From assembly GCA_037443645.1 (NCBI GenBank), contig JBBINY010000057.1:1-16419 (forward strand): a DNA stretch of 16,419 nucleotides, given 5' to 3'. Numbering within the stretch: the first letter of the stretch is position 1; each line of letters opens with the position of its first letter. This DNA is from UBA2336 sp037443645 (lineage in GTDB: Bacteria > Bacteroidota > Bacteroidia > Cytophagales > Cyclobacteriaceae). Shown one piece after another: positions 7,750 to 14,956 of the stretch. Under the pieces are notes generated by a model, which was given only the letters and a program-made list of their open reading frames with translations, ran no database searches and was not told the origin of the DNA. The position numbers and the translations under genes were made by a program.

Positions 7750-7968
7750 TTACTTATTTAAAAGCTTCTCTGCCTTCGTTATTTTCCTGTCCAGTAAAAA
7801 AAGGTAAACAAACAGTCCTGCCAGCACGATTAAAATAATCGCCACAATCACATAAATCTTTCCCTCAGCGCGCATCGCATCGGCCATTTCAACTTCCTGA
7901 GCTAAAACCTGTGGCACCACTGCCAGCAATACCGCGAGGGTCATCATCGCCTGTACAACGTGTTTCAT
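7750..7968 (-). CDS. CcmD-like small membrane protein
   Basis: A 72-residue protein lying between ccmC and ccmE, the place where ccmD is found. The first 23 residues look like a signal sequence (basic start, hydrophobic stretch, VLAQ as a plausible cleavage end). A short acidic stretch follows, then a second helix (about 37-59) with a basic tail, LDRKITKAEK. This second half matches the CcmD pattern: one transmembrane helix followed by a charged cytoplasmic segment. CcmD stabilises the CcmC-heme-CcmE complex so that CcmE can be released. The signal-like N-terminal extension is absent from E. coli CcmD. Its ATG overlaps the ccmC stop as ATGA (7968-7965), so the two are translationally coupled. 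Homology to proteobacterial CcmD is not demonstrable by eye; the assignment rests on context and topology. Confidence 0.8.
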   Translation of the reverse strand: MKHVVQAMMTLAVLLAVVPQVLAQEVEMADAMRAEGKIYVIVAIILIVLAGLFVYLFLLDRKITKAEKLLNK

Positions 7969-8624
7969 CGTTCCGAAATTTTTTCTATCAAAAGTTTATA
8001 ACGCAGTCGCAGGCTGGCTATCCACACACCCACTAAAAACCATCCTGCCACGGCCGGATAAAAAACCAACCGCATGCGGCTGTCAAGGTCGTACACATTA
8101 AACCCCGGGTTACCACCGCTGCCGGGATGCATGCTGCTGGTTAGTCGCGGAATGATGAAGATGAGCGGTACCATGGCGGCAAAGGCAAATACATTATACA
8201 CCGCGCTGAGCCGCGCCCGTTGCTCCCGGTTTTCAACCGAACCGCGCAACACAAAATAGGCCAGGTACACCAGCAACGCAATGGCGGCCCCATTTTGTTT
8301 CGGATCACCATGCCAGGGCGTACCCCACGTGTAGTTGGCCCACAGCATGCCGGTGAGCATCCCCAGGATGCCAAAGGCGGTGCCTGCATGGGCAAAGGCT
8401 TCCGATTGCATATCGGTTTTTTGAAGAGGATTACGCAAATACCGAAAGGCAAAGTACACCGAGCCTCCGTAAAGCAATACCATCCCAAACCACATGGGCA
8501 CATGAAAATACAGGGCGCGAACGGTCTCGTTTAAAATATTGAGGCGGGGCACTTCCATCAGCAGGCCGGCCGTGTGCACATACACCAGCAAAACAACAGC
8601 GGCTATCTTCAACCAATTTTTCAT
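7965..8624 (-). CDS. ccmC: Heme exporter/CcmE loader CcmC (CcsA family)
   Basis: Inner-membrane protein that presents heme on the periplasmic side and drives its attachment to CcmE. I place the start at ATG 8624 (219 residues), which overlaps the ccmB stop as TGATG; the longer reading from TTG 8678 would run back 54 bases into ccmB and is unlikely. Six hydrophobic segments are visible. Heme-ligand histidines are found where expected: HVPMW (H41) and SSMHPG (H166). The tryptophan-rich signature between them reads TWGTPWHGDPK (residues 99-109), a departure from the WGxWWxWDxR form of E. coli CcmC, but W, W and D are kept. The basic C-terminus (RYKLLIEKISER) is cytoplasmic. It lies between ccmB and the ccmD-like gene. 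Confidence 0.94.
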   Translation of the reverse strand: MKNWLKIAAVVLLVYVHTAGLLMEVPRLNILNETVRALYFHVPMWFGMVLLYGGSVYFAFRYLRNPLQKTDMQSEAFAHAGTAFGILGMLTGMLWANYTWGTPWHGDPKQNGAAIALLVYLAYFVLRGSVENREQRARLSAVYNVFAFAAMVPLIFIIPRLTSSMHPGSGGNPGFNVYDLDSRMRLVFYPAVAGWFLVGVWIASLRLRYKLLIEKISER

Positions 8625-9286
8625 CAACTCCGCCAAATATACGGGAAGAGAATATATGCGAGCACTCCGGCTATGCAATTAATTGCCAGCAGGTTGAGCA
8701 GTTCGTCAACACTTGCTGAACGTTCCAACCCGTTCAGGATATTTCCCGTGGCACGCACCGCCATCAGCAGGATAGAGATAACCACCGGAAAACTGAGCAC
8801 GGCCATAAGCACATTGCTGTTGCCGGCTTTAGAAGCAATTCCCGAAATCAGGCTCAGCGAAAATGAAAAACCTGTTGAGACAAGCAGCAACAACACAACA
8901 AATAGAAAAGGGTCACTCACCGGATTGAAAATGAACACAGAAAATAGCAGGTATCCGGCCAGGGCAATCAAAAATGCCAGCAGGCTGTTGTACAGCATCT
9001 TCGAAAGAATAATGTGCTGCGGACCGGCTACGGAATACAGGTAGTGGTAAACTCCTCGCGGTTCTCCGATGAAACTCTTAGCCACACTGTTTACTACCGA
9101 GAACAGAATAACAAGCCAGAATAAGGCCGACCAGGTAGCTTCCGTAATGGCTTGCTGCCGCAAACCAAACGTGAGGTAACAAATAAAAATCAAACTAAAC
9201 AGGTAAAGGCCTAACCCGGCCACAACCGATTTGCGCCTCAATTCAAGGATAAATTCCTTACGCAGCAGGATGAGTATTGGCTTCAC
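8624..9286 (-). CDS. ccmB: Heme exporter membrane subunit CcmB
   Basis: A 220-residue integral membrane protein, the permease subunit of the CcmAB ABC transporter that acts with CcmC to release holo-CcmE. It begins with the family pattern of a short N-terminal segment, a charged stretch (LLRKEFILELRRK, about 7-19) and then six hydrophobic segments. The motif FIGEPRGVYHYLYSVAGP (about 72-89) matches the conserved loop after the second helix. The start is GTG at 9286; an in-frame TAA lies two codons upstream and no ATG is available, so a GTG start is forced. It is the first gene of the ccm operon, and the 88 bases between it and the divergent epimerase gene must hold both promoters. No ccmA ATPase gene lies in the window. 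Confidence 0.9.
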   Translation of the reverse strand: MKPILILLRKEFILELRRKSVVAGLGLYLFSLIFICYLTFGLRQQAITEATWSALFWLVILFSVVNSVAKSFIGEPRGVYHYLYSVAGPQHIILSKMLYNSLLAFLIALAGYLLFSVFIFNPVSDPFLFVVLLLLVSTGFSFSLSLISGIASKAGNSNVLMAVLSFPVVISILLMAVRATGNILNGLERSASVDELLNLLAINCIAGVLAYILFPYIWRS

Positions 9287-9347
9287 GTCAAATTAACTTA
9301 CCGATTCCTATTTAAGCCCAAAATAGCGCTTCCAGCCCATAAATTAT

Positions 9348-9355
9348 TAGCTTTG
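9348..9355 (+). promoter_or_regulatory. Promoter -7 box for the nucleotide-sugar operon
   Basis: TAGCTTTG is a full match to the Bacteroidota -7 consensus TAnnTTTG, 20 bases before the epimerase ATG at 9375. It predicts a leader of about 13 nt. No TTG or TTTG element is seen at the usual spacing upstream. It lies in the divergent region shared with ccmB. The best ccmB candidate on the other strand is only a weak TATTTTG near 9318-9325. Confidence 0.5.
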
Positions 9356-9374
9356 CTCTCTTTTTAACAAGCAA

Positions 9375-10397
9375 ATGGCCTCACAAAAAAGGGTTTTGGT
9401 TACCGGGGCGGCCGGCTTCATCGGGTTTCACCTTTCACACCGGCTGCTGCATGACGGGTATGCGGTAACCGGCATCGATAACATGAACGCCTACTATGAC
9501 GTGCGTCTTAAACAATCCCGGCTCGATATTCTTTTAAAGCTGCCTGCGTTCCGCTTCGAAGCCATGGACCTGTGTGATAAAAAAACCATTGACCGCCTTT
9601 TTGAATCAAACCGGTTTGATTACGTGGTGAACCTGGCAGCACAAGCCGGTGTGCGGTACTCGCTCATCAATCCGTACGCTTACCTGGAGAGCAACATGCA
9701 TGGTTTTCTGAATATCCTGGAGGCCTGCCGCCATACAAAGGTTAATCACCTTGTCTACGCTTCCTCCAGCTCGGTATACGGAGCCAACACCCGCATGCCG
9801 TTCTCAGTTCACGACAATGTGGATCACCCCATTTCGCTCTATGCCGCCTCAAAAAAGTCGAACGAGTTAATGGCTCATACGTATTCGGCCTTGTATAACC
9901 TGCCTACCACGGGACTGCGTTTCTTTACCGTTTACGGTCCGTATGGCCGGCCGGATATGGCCCTGTTCATATTCACAAAGGCCATTCTGAAAGGCAAGCC
10001 CATTGACGTGTACAACAACGGCAACATGAAACGCGACTTCACCTATATTGACGACATCGTAGAGGGCATTGTGAGGTTACTGCCGCGCACACCTGTACCC
10101 GATAGCACATGGAGTGGAGACAATCCTGATCCATCCACCAGTTTTGCACCCTACCGGGTGTACAACATCGGCAACAACAAGCCTGTGAACCTGCTGCACT
10201 TTATTGCCGTGCTCGAAGAAAAACTTCAACGAAAAGCGGTAAAGAATTTTATGCCTATTCAGGATGGCGATGTGCCCGAAACGTTTGCCGATGTTGACGA
10301 CCTGATGCGCGATGCGGGCTTTAAGCCGGATACCTCCATAGAAGTGGGAGTTGAAAAATTTGTAACCTGGTATAAGCAGTACTATAACATTACATGA
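9375..10397 (+). CDS. UDP-glucuronate 4-epimerase-type SDR
   Basis: Extended short-chain dehydrogenase/reductase of 340 residues that interconverts UDP-glucuronate and UDP-galacturonate (or the N-acetylated uronates) through a 4-keto intermediate. The NAD-binding motif is GAAGFIG at 11-17. The catalytic region reads YASSSSVYG near 128-136, with YAASK giving the Tyr156/Lys160 pair. Segments typical of the CapI/LpsL branch are DNMNAYYD (35-42), AAQAGVRYS (88-96), TVYGPYGRPDMA (about 185-196) and MKRDFTYIDDIVEG (about 218-231). The GxRPDMA loop and the YYD segment are what separate this branch from GalE. It opens a run of four plus-strand genes and is one base from the next start. The partner dehydrogenase is TviB-like, so the natural substrate may be UDP-GlcNAcA instead of UDP-GlcA; the sequence alone does not decide. 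Confidence 0.88.
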   Translation: MASQKRVLVTGAAGFIGFHLSHRLLHDGYAVTGIDNMNAYYDVRLKQSRLDILLKLPAFRFEAMDLCDKKTIDRLFESNRFDYVVNLAAQAGVRYSLINPYAYLESNMHGFLNILEACRHTKVNHLVYASSSSVYGANTRMPFSVHDNVDHPISLYAASKKSNELMAHTYSALYNLPTTGLRFFTVYGPYGRPDMALFIFTKAILKGKPIDVYNNGNMKRDFTYIDDIVEGIVRLLPRTPVPDSTWSGDNPDPSTSFAPYRVYNIGNNKPVNLLHFIAVLEEKLQRKAVKNFMPIQDGDVPETFADVDDLMRDAGFKPDTSIEVGVEKFVTWYKQYYNIT

Positions 10398-10398
10398 A

Positions 10399-11649
10399 AT
10401 GGACAAAATCGGAATCATAGGCCTGGGCTATGTAGGCCTTCCGCTGGCGGTAGAGTTTGGAAAAACAATAGATGTGGTGGGCTTCGACATCAACCGAGAG
10501 CGGATTGAGGAGTTGACATCCGGTCATGACCGCACCCGCGAAGTGGAGCCGCAGGAGTTGAAACAAGCTTCTAAACTGAAGTACAGTCACGCCATCAGTG
10601 ATCTGAAATCCGCAAACTATTTTATCGTAACCGTGCCCACTCCGGTTGACGAATACAAAAAGCCCGACCTGCATCCACTCATCAGCGCCAGTAAAACCGT
10701 TGGTAGCGTGTTGAAAAAAGGAGATATCGTTATCTATGAATCAACGGTTTACCCCGGCTGCACTGAAGAAGACTGCGTGCCGGTGCTGGAAAAAGAAAGC
10801 GGATTGAAATTCAACGTGGATTTTTTCTGCGGCTATTCACCCGAACGGATAAATCCGGGCGACAAGCAGCATCGGGTTACAACCATCAAAAAAATTACCA
10901 GCGGCAGTACACCTGAAGTGGCCGAGAAAGTGGATCAGCTTTACCGGAAGATTATACAGGCAGGCACGCACAAGGCCTCGTCCATTAAAGTTGCCGAAGC
11001 CGCCAAAGTAATTGAAAATGCCCAGCGCGACATCAACATTGCGTTTGTTAATGAGCTTGCCCTGATTTTTGAAAAAATGGGCATTGATACCCACGAAGTA
11101 CTGGAAGCGGCAGGCACGAAATGGAATTTCCTCAATTTTAAACCCGGCCTGGTGGGCGGGCATTGCATTGGTGTTGATCCTTACTATTTAACGCACAAGG
11201 CAGAAAGCCTGGGCTACCACCCGGAAGTGATCAATGCGGGCAGACGAATTAATGACAACATGGGCGCCCATGTGGCCAACAGTGTGATTAAACTCATGGC
11301 GCAAAATAAATTACCCATACATGGCAGCAACATCCTTGTATTGGGTATCACGTTCAAGGAAAATTGCCCGGATATCCGAAACAGTAAAGTGGTGGATGTA
11401 ATTAACGAACTGAAAAGTTTTGGCACCAACGTAGATGTGTTCGACCCGCAGGCTGATGCCGCAGAAGTTAAGCACGAATATGGCTTCCATCTTACTGGTT
11501 CGCTGTCAAAAAAATATCATGCCATTGTGCTCACGGTTAGCCATAACGAATTCAAAACAATGGACTGGGAAACGCTAAAAAGCCCTGGCGCTGTTGTGTA
11601 CGATGTAAAGGGCTTCCTGGATAAATCCGTTGTAACCGAACGACTCTGA
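10399..11649 (+). CDS. Nucleotide-sugar dehydrogenase, TviB/WbpO type (UDP-HexNAc 6-dehydrogenase)
   Basis: NAD-dependent dehydrogenase of 416 residues in the UDP-glucose/GDP-mannose dehydrogenase family that oxidises C6 of a UDP-sugar to a carboxylate in two steps. The Rossmann motif is GLGYVGLP (8-15). The catalytic Cys is C256 in GGHCIGVDPYY. The conserved Lys and Asn of the AAKVIEN helix are K203 and N207. YESTVYPGCTEE (113-124), CGYSPERINPGD (144-155) and AGTHKASSIKVAEAAK (188-203) are hallmarks of the TviB/WbpO branch acting on UDP-GlcNAc or UDP-GalNAc, as opposed to UDP-glucose dehydrogenases. The C-terminal UDP-binding domain is complete. The ATG is one base after the epimerase stop. 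With that epimerase it would yield UDP-GalNAcA, the Vi-antigen type precursor (inferred). Confidence 0.9.
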   Translation: MDKIGIIGLGYVGLPLAVEFGKTIDVVGFDINRERIEELTSGHDRTREVEPQELKQASKLKYSHAISDLKSANYFIVTVPTPVDEYKKPDLHPLISASKTVGSVLKKGDIVIYESTVYPGCTEEDCVPVLEKESGLKFNVDFFCGYSPERINPGDKQHRVTTIKKITSGSTPEVAEKVDQLYRKIIQAGTHKASSIKVAEAAKVIENAQRDINIAFVNELALIFEKMGIDTHEVLEAAGTKWNFLNFKPGLVGGHCIGVDPYYLTHKAESLGYHPEVINAGRRINDNMGAHVANSVIKLMAQNKLPIHGSNILVLGITFKENCPDIRNSKVVDVINELKSFGTNVDVFDPQADAAEVKHEYGFHLTGSLSKKYHAIVLTVSHNEFKTMDWETLKSPGAVVYDVKGFLDKSVVTERL

Positions 11650-11651
11650 TT

Positions 11652-12674
11652 ATGAGCGGCTCAAAAAAAGTGCTTGTTACCGGAGGTGCCGGATACATCG
11701 GGGCACACACCCTGGTAGAACTAAGCCATGCAGGGTTTGAAACGGTTGTGGTGGATAACCTGATGAGCAGCGACCTTACCCTGATCAGGGGCATTGAAAA
11801 AATTACGGGTAAACCAGTAAACTTTCATAAAGGCGATTGTCGGGATAGGAAATTTCTTACCGATTTATTCAAAACGGAAGGGCCGATCGGCAGCGTGATG
11901 CATTTTGCCGCTTTGAAATCGGTTGGTGAATCGGTACAGAAACCCCTGGAGTATCACGAGAACAATATCGGCTCACTGCTAACCGTGTTGCAGGTAATGC
12001 GTGAACAGGATGTGACTGATTTTATTTTCTCGTCATCGTGCACGGTGTATGGCCAGCCCGACACCATACCCGTTGATGAACAGGCCCCGTTCAAAAAAGC
12101 AGAGTCTCCTTATGGCTTAACCAAGCAACTGTGCGAGAAAATCCTGGAGGACGTGTACAAAACCGGCTTCCGGATTATTTCGCTGCGCTATTTCAATCCG
12201 ATTGGTGCACATCCTTCGGCACACATCGGTGAAATGCCCATCGGTATACCAGACAACCTGGTGCCTTTTATTACGCAAACGGCTGCCGGCTGGCGCGATC
12301 AACTCATTGTATTCGGCAATGACTACCAAACACCGGACGGATCGTGTCTCCGCGATTTCATTCATGTGGTTGATCTGGGCGAAGCGCACGTTAAGGCATT
12401 GACTTACCTGGAAACCATTCGCATACCCAACCTGTATGAGGCCTATAATGTGGGCACAGGCACTGGTGTATCGGTGCTGCAGTTGGTCAACGCGTTTATC
12501 AAAAAAACAGGAGCACGGCTTCCGTTCCGGATAGGCCCCCGCAGACCGGGCGATGTGGAAAGGGTGTATGCCGACCCTTCTAAAATCAACCGGGTAATGA
12601 CCTGGAAACCGCGCTATACGCCCGAAGATGCGTTGGTACATGCGTGGGCCTGGCAACAGAAACTTAGTCGCTGA
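11652..12674 (+). CDS. galE: UDP-glucose 4-epimerase
   Basis: Cytoplasmic NAD-dependent epimerase of 340 residues interconverting UDP-glucose and UDP-galactose (and possibly the N-acetyl forms). The NAD motif is GGAGYIG (11-17). The catalytic parts are FSSSCTVYG (126-134) and YGLTK (Tyr154, Lys158). GalE-specific stretches are HFAALKSVGES (84-94), LRYFNPIGAHPSAHIGE (about 177-193), CLRDFIHVVDLGEAHVKAL (about 228-246) and RRPGDVERVYADPSK (about 293-307). The length matches typical bacterial GalE (about 338). The ATG lies two bases after the dehydrogenase stop and the aminotransferase starts one base after its own stop, so it is inside the operon. Here it probably supplies galacto-configured precursors for surface polysaccharide, with Leloir-pathway use also possible. 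Confidence 0.95.
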   Translation: MSGSKKVLVTGGAGYIGAHTLVELSHAGFETVVVDNLMSSDLTLIRGIEKITGKPVNFHKGDCRDRKFLTDLFKTEGPIGSVMHFAALKSVGESVQKPLEYHENNIGSLLTVLQVMREQDVTDFIFSSSCTVYGQPDTIPVDEQAPFKKAESPYGLTKQLCEKILEDVYKTGFRIISLRYFNPIGAHPSAHIGEMPIGIPDNLVPFITQTAAGWRDQLIVFGNDYQTPDGSCLRDFIHVVDLGEAHVKALTYLETIRIPNLYEAYNVGTGTGVSVLQLVNAFIKKTGARLPFRIGPRRPGDVERVYADPSKINRVMTWKPRYTPEDALVHAWAWQQKLSR

Positions 12675-12675
12675 C

Positions 12676-13782
12676 ATGCCTATTCCGTTTTTCGATCTGC
12701 AACGGCAATACCAATCCATCAGGCCCGAAATCGATGAAGCCATTAACCGTGTATTCATCCGATCTCAGTTTATTGGCGGGGAGGTTGTGAGCAATTTCGA
12801 AAAGCAGTTTGCTGCCCGGATCGGAGCACCTCATTGCATCAGTACGGGTAATGGAACTGATGCGTTATACCTTATCCTGAAGGCCCTCGACTTACCACCT
12901 GGCAGTGAAGTAATTGTGCCCGCATGGGGTTGTATTGCTTCGGCTGAACCCGTTTCATTGGCAGGCTTAACGCCTGTTTTCTGCGATGTTGATCCGCACG
13001 ACTATACCCTCCATCCGGAAGCAGCCGAAAAAGAAATCACTTCGAATACAAAAGCCATCCTTGCGGTGCATCTGTACGGACAAGCCGCACCGGTAACCGA
13101 ACTAAAGGCCTTGTGTGAACGCCATGGCCTGCACCTGATTGAGGATTGCGCCCAGGCACACCTTACACGGGTAAACGAAAAGCCGGTTGGTAATTTTGGA
13201 GTTGCTGCTGCTTTTAGTTTTTATCCTACAAAAAACCTGGGTGCCTATGGCGATGCCGGTTGTGTGATTACCCACAGCACACACCTTGCCGAACAAATCA
13301 GGCGGTTGGCCAATCATGGCGCCCTTCAAAAAGACGATCACCTGCTGGCCGGTACAAACAGCCGGATGGATGCGCTTCAGGCAGCCATTCTTTCCGTAAA
13401 ACTTAATCACCTGGATGAATGGATCACCCGCAGAAAAAAAATTGCTTCACACTATGGGCAAGCACTCGCAGGCATTAAAGGATTAACTATTCCCAATGTG
13501 AGGCCCGCAACAAACCATACGTTTCACATCTATTGCATCCGCACGTCAAGGCGGGACGAACTCCGCACATTTCTCGCCAAAAATGAAATTGATACATCCG
13601 TTCATTATCCCTATGGCATACCCTTTACAACGGCCTATAGGGATGGTGCAGCTTCTGAGTTGGATTACCCGGTAACAGCCTCACTCCAGCGCGAGGTATT
13701 ATCCCTTCCGGTATTCCCCGAACTTACATCCGAAGAAGTAACCTGTATCTGCACAACAATAAAGGATTTTTTTAGCCGCTGA
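12676..13782 (+). CDS. DegT/DnrJ/EryC1 family sugar aminotransferase
   Basis: PLP-dependent aminotransferase (368 residues) of the family that transfers an amino group from glutamate to a keto sugar nucleotide. I start it at ATG 12676, one base after the galE stop; an earlier in-frame ATG at 12628 would overlap galE by 47 bases, and the family N-terminus PFFDLQRQY begins right at the later start. Visible: GNGTDALYLILKAL (59-72) for phosphate binding, IEDCAQAH (155-162) with the Asp that contacts the PLP ring nitrogen, SFYPTKNLGAYGDAG (181-195) with Schiff-base Lys186, and NSRMDALQAAIL in the second half. The product is unknown; 3-amino or 4-amino sugars are both possible. A matching 4,6-dehydratase or 3-oxidase is not present here, so the keto-sugar source must be encoded elsewhere. 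Confidence 0.92.
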   Translation: MPIPFFDLQRQYQSIRPEIDEAINRVFIRSQFIGGEVVSNFEKQFAARIGAPHCISTGNGTDALYLILKALDLPPGSEVIVPAWGCIASAEPVSLAGLTPVFCDVDPHDYTLHPEAAEKEITSNTKAILAVHLYGQAAPVTELKALCERHGLHLIEDCAQAHLTRVNEKPVGNFGVAAAFSFYPTKNLGAYGDAGCVITHSTHLAEQIRRLANHGALQKDDHLLAGTNSRMDALQAAILSVKLNHLDEWITRRKKIASHYGQALAGIKGLTIPNVRPATNHTFHIYCIRTSRRDELRTFLAKNEIDTSVHYPYGIPFTTAYRDGAASELDYPVTASLQREVLSLPVFPELTSEEVTCICTTIKDFFSR

Positions 13783-13809
13783 AGCCGGATGTGCCTGCGA
13801 TTTAATCCT

Positions 13810-13817
13810 TACTTTTG
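13810..13817 (+). promoter_or_regulatory. Promoter -7 box for the WecA/MraY-like gene
   Basis: TACTTTTG is a full match to TAnnTTTG, 21 bases before the ATG at 13838, with a predicted leader of about 14 nt. The following bases GAAC are shared with the pheS promoter. No clear -33 TTTG is seen at normal spacing, only a weak TGTG near 13790. This suggests separate control from the upstream four-gene block, although read-through is possible because no terminator is visible in the 55-base gap. Confidence 0.5.
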
Positions 13818-13837
13818 AACGAAGACCCGGAATTCGT

Positions 13838-14926
13838 ATGGCCATTCTGCTGGCTGCCGCCATCACTTCATTTGTTGTTTGCTTTTTAATCATCCCCGTG
13901 ATTATCAAATACTCTCTTGAAAAAAACCTTGTGGATATTCCGGGGAGGCGAAAAATTCATAAAAAAATAACACCCTCCATGGGAGGCATTGCCATCTTTC
14001 TTGGATTCTCCATTGCCTCACTGATATGGATTGATATCACCCAATGGAAGGATATCCGGTACATTCTGATCGCCCAGTTTGTAATTTTTTTCATCGGAGT
14101 ACGTGATGATCTTGTTCCGCTTAAACCCTATATGAAGTTACTGGGTCAGGTGCTGGCTGCAGGCATCCTGGTATTTCTGCTCGACTTGCGGTTAACCTCG
14201 TTGTATGGACTTCTGGGAATATATACCATTCCACTGGTGGTAAGCTACGTGATCACTGTTTTCACCGTTATCGTGATCACAAATTCATTTAACCTGATTG
14301 ACGGCCTCGATGGGCTGGCCGGACTTATCGCGGCCATTGCGTTATTGGCATTTGGAGTTTTGTTTTTCCTGGCAGGTGATTCCGTTTATGCCATCCTTGC
14401 ATTCGGCATGTTAGGATCCATCATTGCCTTTCTGATTTTTAACTGGGAACCCTCGGAAGTTTTTATGGGCGACACCGGTGCCTTGGTTATCGGCATAACG
14501 CTGGCCATTTTTGCCATCCATTTCATTAACTACAACTTTAACCTGCCGGTCTCAAACCCGGTACGGTTTACCGGCTCGGTTTCTATTGCCATCAGCATTT
14601 TAATTATTCCACTGGTTGATACCCTGCGCATTTTTCTCATTCGCATTGCCAGAAAACAGTCGCCTTTTATGCCCGACAAAAGCCACATTCATCACAGCAT
14701 TATGCGGTTAGGCCTTTCGCACCGGAGAACCACCATGCTTCTTGGCCTGGTGCAGTGTGTGTTCATTTCTGCCTGTATCATCTTTAGAACCAGCAACGAC
14801 AACTACGTGCTGTTGGGCATTATTGCGGCCGCTGTTTTTCTGAGCATCCTGCTGGATCGGCTGATCCTAAAAAGGATAGGCGGTAAAGAGGAGCATGAAG
14901 ATGATCCGTTGAAGACTTCTTCCTGA
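13838..14926 (+). CDS. Polyprenyl-phosphate sugar-1-phosphate transferase, WecA/MraY family
   Basis: Integral membrane enzyme of 362 residues that transfers a sugar-1-phosphate (commonly GlcNAc-1-P) from a UDP-sugar to undecaprenyl phosphate, starting assembly of a surface polysaccharide. Family motifs are in order: SMGGIAIFLGF (47-57); RDDLVPLKPYMKLLGQ (89-104) with the Mg-binding Asp pair D90/D91; NSFNLIDGLDGLAG (149-162); VFMGDTGAL (208-216) with D212; and PDKSHIHHSIMRLG (279-292), the cytoplasmic HIHH loop. About 11 hydrophobic segments are visible. HIHH and the absence of MraY-specific peptide-recognition features place it with WecA/TagO/RgpG, not MraY. It follows the nucleotide-sugar genes by 55 bases and could use one of their products, but the sugar specificity is inferred. 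Confidence 0.9.
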   Translation: MAILLAAAITSFVVCFLIIPVIIKYSLEKNLVDIPGRRKIHKKITPSMGGIAIFLGFSIASLIWIDITQWKDIRYILIAQFVIFFIGVRDDLVPLKPYMKLLGQVLAAGILVFLLDLRLTSLYGLLGIYTIPLVVSYVITVFTVIVITNSFNLIDGLDGLAGLIAAIALLAFGVLFFLAGDSVYAILAFGMLGSIIAFLIFNWEPSEVFMGDTGALVIGITLAIFAIHFINYNFNLPVSNPVRFTGSVSIAISILIIPLVDTLRIFLIRIARKQSPFMPDKSHIHHSIMRLGLSHRRTTMLLGLVQCVFISACIIFRTSNDNYVLLGIIAAAVFLSILLDRLILKRIGGKEEHEDDPLKTSS

Positions 14927-14940
14927 AAAGTGTACTTTTG
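14909..14940 (+). promoter_or_regulatory. Promoter for pheS (TTG, 21-base spacer, TACTTTTG)
   Basis: TTG (14909-14911) lies 21 bases upstream of TACTTTTG (14933-14940), a full match to the -7 consensus with a reasonable -33 core. It overlaps the last codons of the upstream transferase gene. The -7 box ends 16 bases before the ATG at 14957, which predicts a leader of about 10 nt. Confidence 0.6.
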
Positions 14941-14956
14941 AACCATTGTTTTGAAC

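Noticed and set aside
8625..8678. 18-residue N-terminal extension of CcmC from a TTG start
   Set aside because: It would overlap ccmB deeply; ATG 8624 with its TGATG overlap and the family N-terminus fit better.
12628..12675. 16-residue N-terminal extension of the aminotransferase
   Set aside because: It overlaps the end of galE, and the conserved family start PFFDLQRQY begins at the ATG at 12676.
12117..12758. 213-residue minus-strand reading frame opposite galE
   Set aside because: It is antisense to the conserved GalE C-terminal half and spans a gene junction without any family resemblance.
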